Assembly: GCA_030591285.1 (NCBI GenBank)
Contig: JAUVBH010000065.1
Coordinates: 1 to 7,992, forward strand
Direction: 5' to 3'
From: Thermoplasmatota archaeon
Lineage (GTDB): Archaea > Thermoplasmatota > Penumbrarchaeia > Penumbrarchaeales > Penumbrarchaeaceae
Length of the DNA stretch: 7,992 nt
This document shows, one piece after another, positions 6,150 through 7,992 of this stretch. A program made the position numbers and the translations under genes. The notes under the pieces were generated by a model, which worked only from the letters and a program-made list of their open reading frames with translations, ran no database searches and was not told the origin of the DNA. How positions within the stretch are numbered: the stretch's first letter is position 1; the number at the start of each line of letters is the position of its first letter.

Positions 6150-6917
6150 ATGAGTGAAATGGATCCTCGTTTAAAGAAATTAATTCAGGTAAGTTTTGCT
6201 ACAGCGATAATGATTATCGCATTTGTAATGATATCTTTTCTATACAGTCAATTTCTTAGTGATAAATCTGTGTTTGTACGATATTCATACTGTGGTTTTG
6301 TATTTGTATTGATATTAATCGCTTTAGCATTTTTGTATTACAGAAATAAAAGACTTCAAAGGAAAAGAAAATTCAAAGAATATGAATATCCAGGTAAAAA
6401 AAAGAAGAAAAATAGGGACCGCTCATCAAAAAGTGTTATTGCTTCTTTTAAGGATCTTGCACTTAATGAAGATCGAGAACAAAGTTACAAGATTTTCATA
6501 ACAGCTGACAAAGTCTATTTGATGCAATATTTTCAATATAATCGTCATGTCAACACCAGCGGTACTGGGCACATGGTGAAATTTCAACTTCTAATTGATC
6601 TATTCATATTAATATTCAATAAACCTCTCAATATAGCAGCAAGACCTCTTGATAGAAGACATCTTGAAAAAACAAAATCAATTAAGGAACTGATAGAAAA
6701 GATAGATCATTTCTATGAATTCAATCGATCCAACGTACACTTTAAACTTCGAGATTCAGATCTAATCCTATTCAACAAGGGCCGTTACAGACATGTAATG
6801 TGTGGGAAGGGGCCCAAAGAAGACATCAATGAACAGTTGGAAGACAATATGATCTGGTTCTTCTTCGATCCAGATTATTATGATGAGTATTCTGAAATAA
6901 TTGAAACCCATTTTTAA
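6150..6917 (+). CDS. Uncharacterised membrane protein: two N-terminal helices and a cytosolic domain
   Basis: A 255-residue protein of no family I recognise. Two transmembrane helices are clear, about 13-36 (VSFATAIMIIAFVMISFLYS) and 44-65 (YCGFVFVLILIALAFLYY), joined by a short loop. A strongly basic run follows (RNKRLQRKRKF, then KKKKKNRDR near 83-91), so by the positive-inside rule both the N-terminus and the remaining 160 residues should be cytosolic. That part is mixed alpha/beta with many aromatic residues (KVYLMQYFQYNRH near 122-134) and ends acidic (FFFDPDYYDEYSEIIE). No catalytic signature was seen. The gene is clearly more A+T rich than those to its left. It shares its upstream element with the following gene, so the two are probably regulated together. 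Start: ATG at 6150, with weak Shine-Dalgarno sequence, which fits a leaderless transcript. Confidence 0.8.
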   Translation: MSEMDPRLKKLIQVSFATAIMIIAFVMISFLYSQFLSDKSVFVRYSYCGFVFVLILIALAFLYYRNKRLQRKRKFKEYEYPGKKKKKNRDRSSKSVIASFKDLALNEDREQSYKIFITADKVYLMQYFQYNRHVNTSGTGHMVKFQLLIDLFILIFNKPLNIAARPLDRRHLEKTKSIKELIEKIDHFYEFNRSNVHFKLRDSDLILFNKGRYRHVMCGKGPKEDINEQLEDNMIWFFFDPDYYDEYSEIIETHF

Positions 6918-6932
6918 TAATCTTCAAAATGA

Positions 6933-6998
6933 TTTCCGTCCCACATGGATAGGAAAAAAAGGAATAGAAATGAATGTGATACCGACAATGGACGGAAA
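6933..6998 (+). repeat. Nine-base inverted repeat spanning the gap before the SUMF1-like gene
   Basis: TTTCCGTCC (6933-6941) pairs perfectly with GGACGGAAA (6990-6998), with 48 bases between. The right arm lies inside copy B of the shared element. Copy A has no matching left arm. It could be a stem in read-through RNA from the upstream gene or a chance pairing. Confidence 0.3.
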
Positions 6999-7019
6999 AG
7001 GAAAAGTTGAGAGGAGAAG
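6987..7019 (+). repeat. Shared upstream element, copy B
   Basis: This is the partner of 6084-6116 (28 of 33 identical, same 13-base core, same upstream ATACC at 6979-6983). It ends 32 bases before the ATG at 7052, against 33 for copy A. A weak TATA-like ATTTCATAT (7021-7029) follows at the matching position. It contains a 24-codon frame starting at 6988 (begins MDGKGKVERRS) that runs to TGA 7060-7062, past the downstream ATG. The matched spacing supports both a promoter role and the choice of 7052 as start. Confidence 0.65.
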
Positions 7020-7051
7020 TATTTCATATCGAAATATTGTGGATGATTTAT

Positions 7052-7966
7052 ATGCAAAGTGAGAAAAAGTTTATCAGAATAAATGATGAAGTTAAAATTT
7101 CAAATGATAAAAACCCAGTTAAGAAATCAATGTTCAAATTTTTATTTGCATTTATTATCGCATCGTTATTTCTCTTGACAGCGGTATTGGGAGGAATCCT
7201 ATTTTTTTCAGTCGTCATGGAAAATGATAACGATAATTTCCGAACGCATATTCAGAATATAGGCGGAGCTAATTTTGAGTTCGTATCAATTCCATCTGGA
7301 AGTTTCTCAATGGGTAGTCCTTTTGGTGAGGGTAGAACAGATGAATATCCTCAACATAACATTACCATTACCAAGGAATTTGAAATTATGAAATTCGAAG
7401 TGACTCAGTATCAATGGAAATCGATAATGAAGAACAATCCGAGCTTATTCTTTGGTATGCAGAATCCTGTGGATTCCGTGTCATGGAATGATTGCCAGGA
7501 ATTCATTGATGTTTTGAATTACCTTGATTCCAATCACACTTACCGTTTACCTACTGAAGCTGAGTGGGAATACTGCTGCAGGGCTGGGAGCGTTACCAAA
7601 TATTTCTTCGGGAACGATGAAGCTAAGTTAGTAGATTATGCTTGGTGCCGAGAAAATACAGATACACCCTTTGTAGATGAGGAATGTCCCCATAAAATTG
7701 GTTTAAAGAAACCAAATAAATGGGGTCTTTATGATATGTATGGGAATGTTCTCGAATGGTGCAGTGATTGGTATGATCAATATTATTACACCAATTCTTC
7801 TGAGATAGATCCTAAGGGCCCTGAAAATGGAGATCGTCACGTAATTCGAGGGGGTTGTTGGTACAGTCATTCAGGTATTTGTCGATCTGGAGTCCGTTTC
7901 TATGAAATTCCTGATGCGGGTGATCCGGAAAGTACTGGATTTCGTTTGGTTAGAACTGAATCTTGA
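7052..7966 (+). CDS. Membrane-anchored SUMF1/formylglycine-generating-enzyme-like domain protein
   Basis: From ATG 7052 the protein has 304 residues. A basic N-terminus is followed by one strong transmembrane helix (about 28-56, FKFLFAFIIASLFLLTAVLG), so the rest should face outward. The FGE-sulfatase fold (COG1262/PF03781) fills about 70-304: FVSIPSGSFSMGS, EVTQYQW, PVDSVSWNDC (129-138), RLPTEAEWEY (165-174), GLYDMYGNVLEW (215-226), IRGGCWYS (255-262), GFRLV at the end. True aerobic formylglycine-generating enzymes use two cysteines near the end (human C336 and C341); aligned on the GG pair, the first is Ser (S262) and only C267 remains. Sulfatase activation is therefore unlikely, and binding or another modification by this versatile fold is open. 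No sulfatase gene is nearby. A TTG at 7007 would add 15 residues, but the upstream-element spacing favours 7052. Confidence 0.88.
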   Translation: MQSEKKFIRINDEVKISNDKNPVKKSMFKFLFAFIIASLFLLTAVLGGILFFSVVMENDNDNFRTHIQNIGGANFEFVSIPSGSFSMGSPFGEGRTDEYPQHNITITKEFEIMKFEVTQYQWKSIMKNNPSLFFGMQNPVDSVSWNDCQEFIDVLNYLDSNHTYRLPTEAEWEYCCRAGSVTKYFFGNDEAKLVDYAWCRENTDTPFVDEECPHKIGLKKPNKWGLYDMYGNVLEWCSDWYDQYYYTNSSEIDPKGPENGDRHVIRGGCWYSHSGICRSGVRFYEIPDAGDPESTGFRLVRTES

Positions 7967-7992
7967 AATTTGGTTAAGAAGTAATCTTATTA

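Noticed and set aside
7007..7051. TTG 7007 as start of the SUMF1-like gene
   Set aside because: It begins within the shared upstream element; the same position in copy A gives a frame that stops after six codons, and ATG 7052 has spacing matching the 6150 gene.

Overview
The window looks archaeal, most likely euryarchaeal; Thermoplasmatota-like is a guess from overall flavour, not a proof. The evidence is a family 4 [4Fe-4S] uracil-DNA glycosylase, TATA boxes of the TTTATATT and TTTTTAAA type, apparently leaderless starts on one side of the window, and Shine-Dalgarno sites matching the archaeal/bacterial GAGGTGAT core on the other. TTG start codons are unusually common. Arginine is mostly AGA/AGG and the tetramer GATC is very frequent in the left part.

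Layout. Bases 1-652 (+) hold the C-terminal part of a family 2 glycosyltransferase that enters from outside the window. It overlaps tail to tail with a family 4 uracil-DNA glycosylase (639-1232, -). Bases 1320 to about 5557 (-) are a tight three-gene operon, read right to left: an L-aspartate dehydrogenase-like oxidoreductase, a 764-residue cytosolic protein rich in beta-sandwich-like segments, and a 374-residue helical protein. I recognise neither of the last two. The genes are separated by 9 bases and by a 4-base TTGA stop/start overlap. A TATA element near 5619-5630 can serve this operon leftward and a small helix-turn-helix-like gene rightward (about 5659-5893); the small gene seems to be split by a +1 frameshift. 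Bases 5894-6149 are non-coding, with several inverted repeats.

From about 5970 rightward the DNA becomes clearly more A+T rich and the genes change character. A two-helix membrane protein with a cytosolic domain (6150-6917) is followed by a membrane-anchored SUMF1/formylglycine-generating-enzyme-like domain protein (7052-7966). Both are preceded by a copy of the same 33-base element (28 of 33 bases identical), ending 33 and 32 bases before the respective ATG, directly upstream of an A+T-rich TATA position. This points to shared regulation of the two genes.

The items most worth following are the orphan operon, whose dehydrogenase has Gln where the family has its catalytic His; the shared promoter element of the two envelope genes; and the frameshifted small regulator. 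No tRNA, rRNA, CRISPR array, insertion sequence or integrase was seen.
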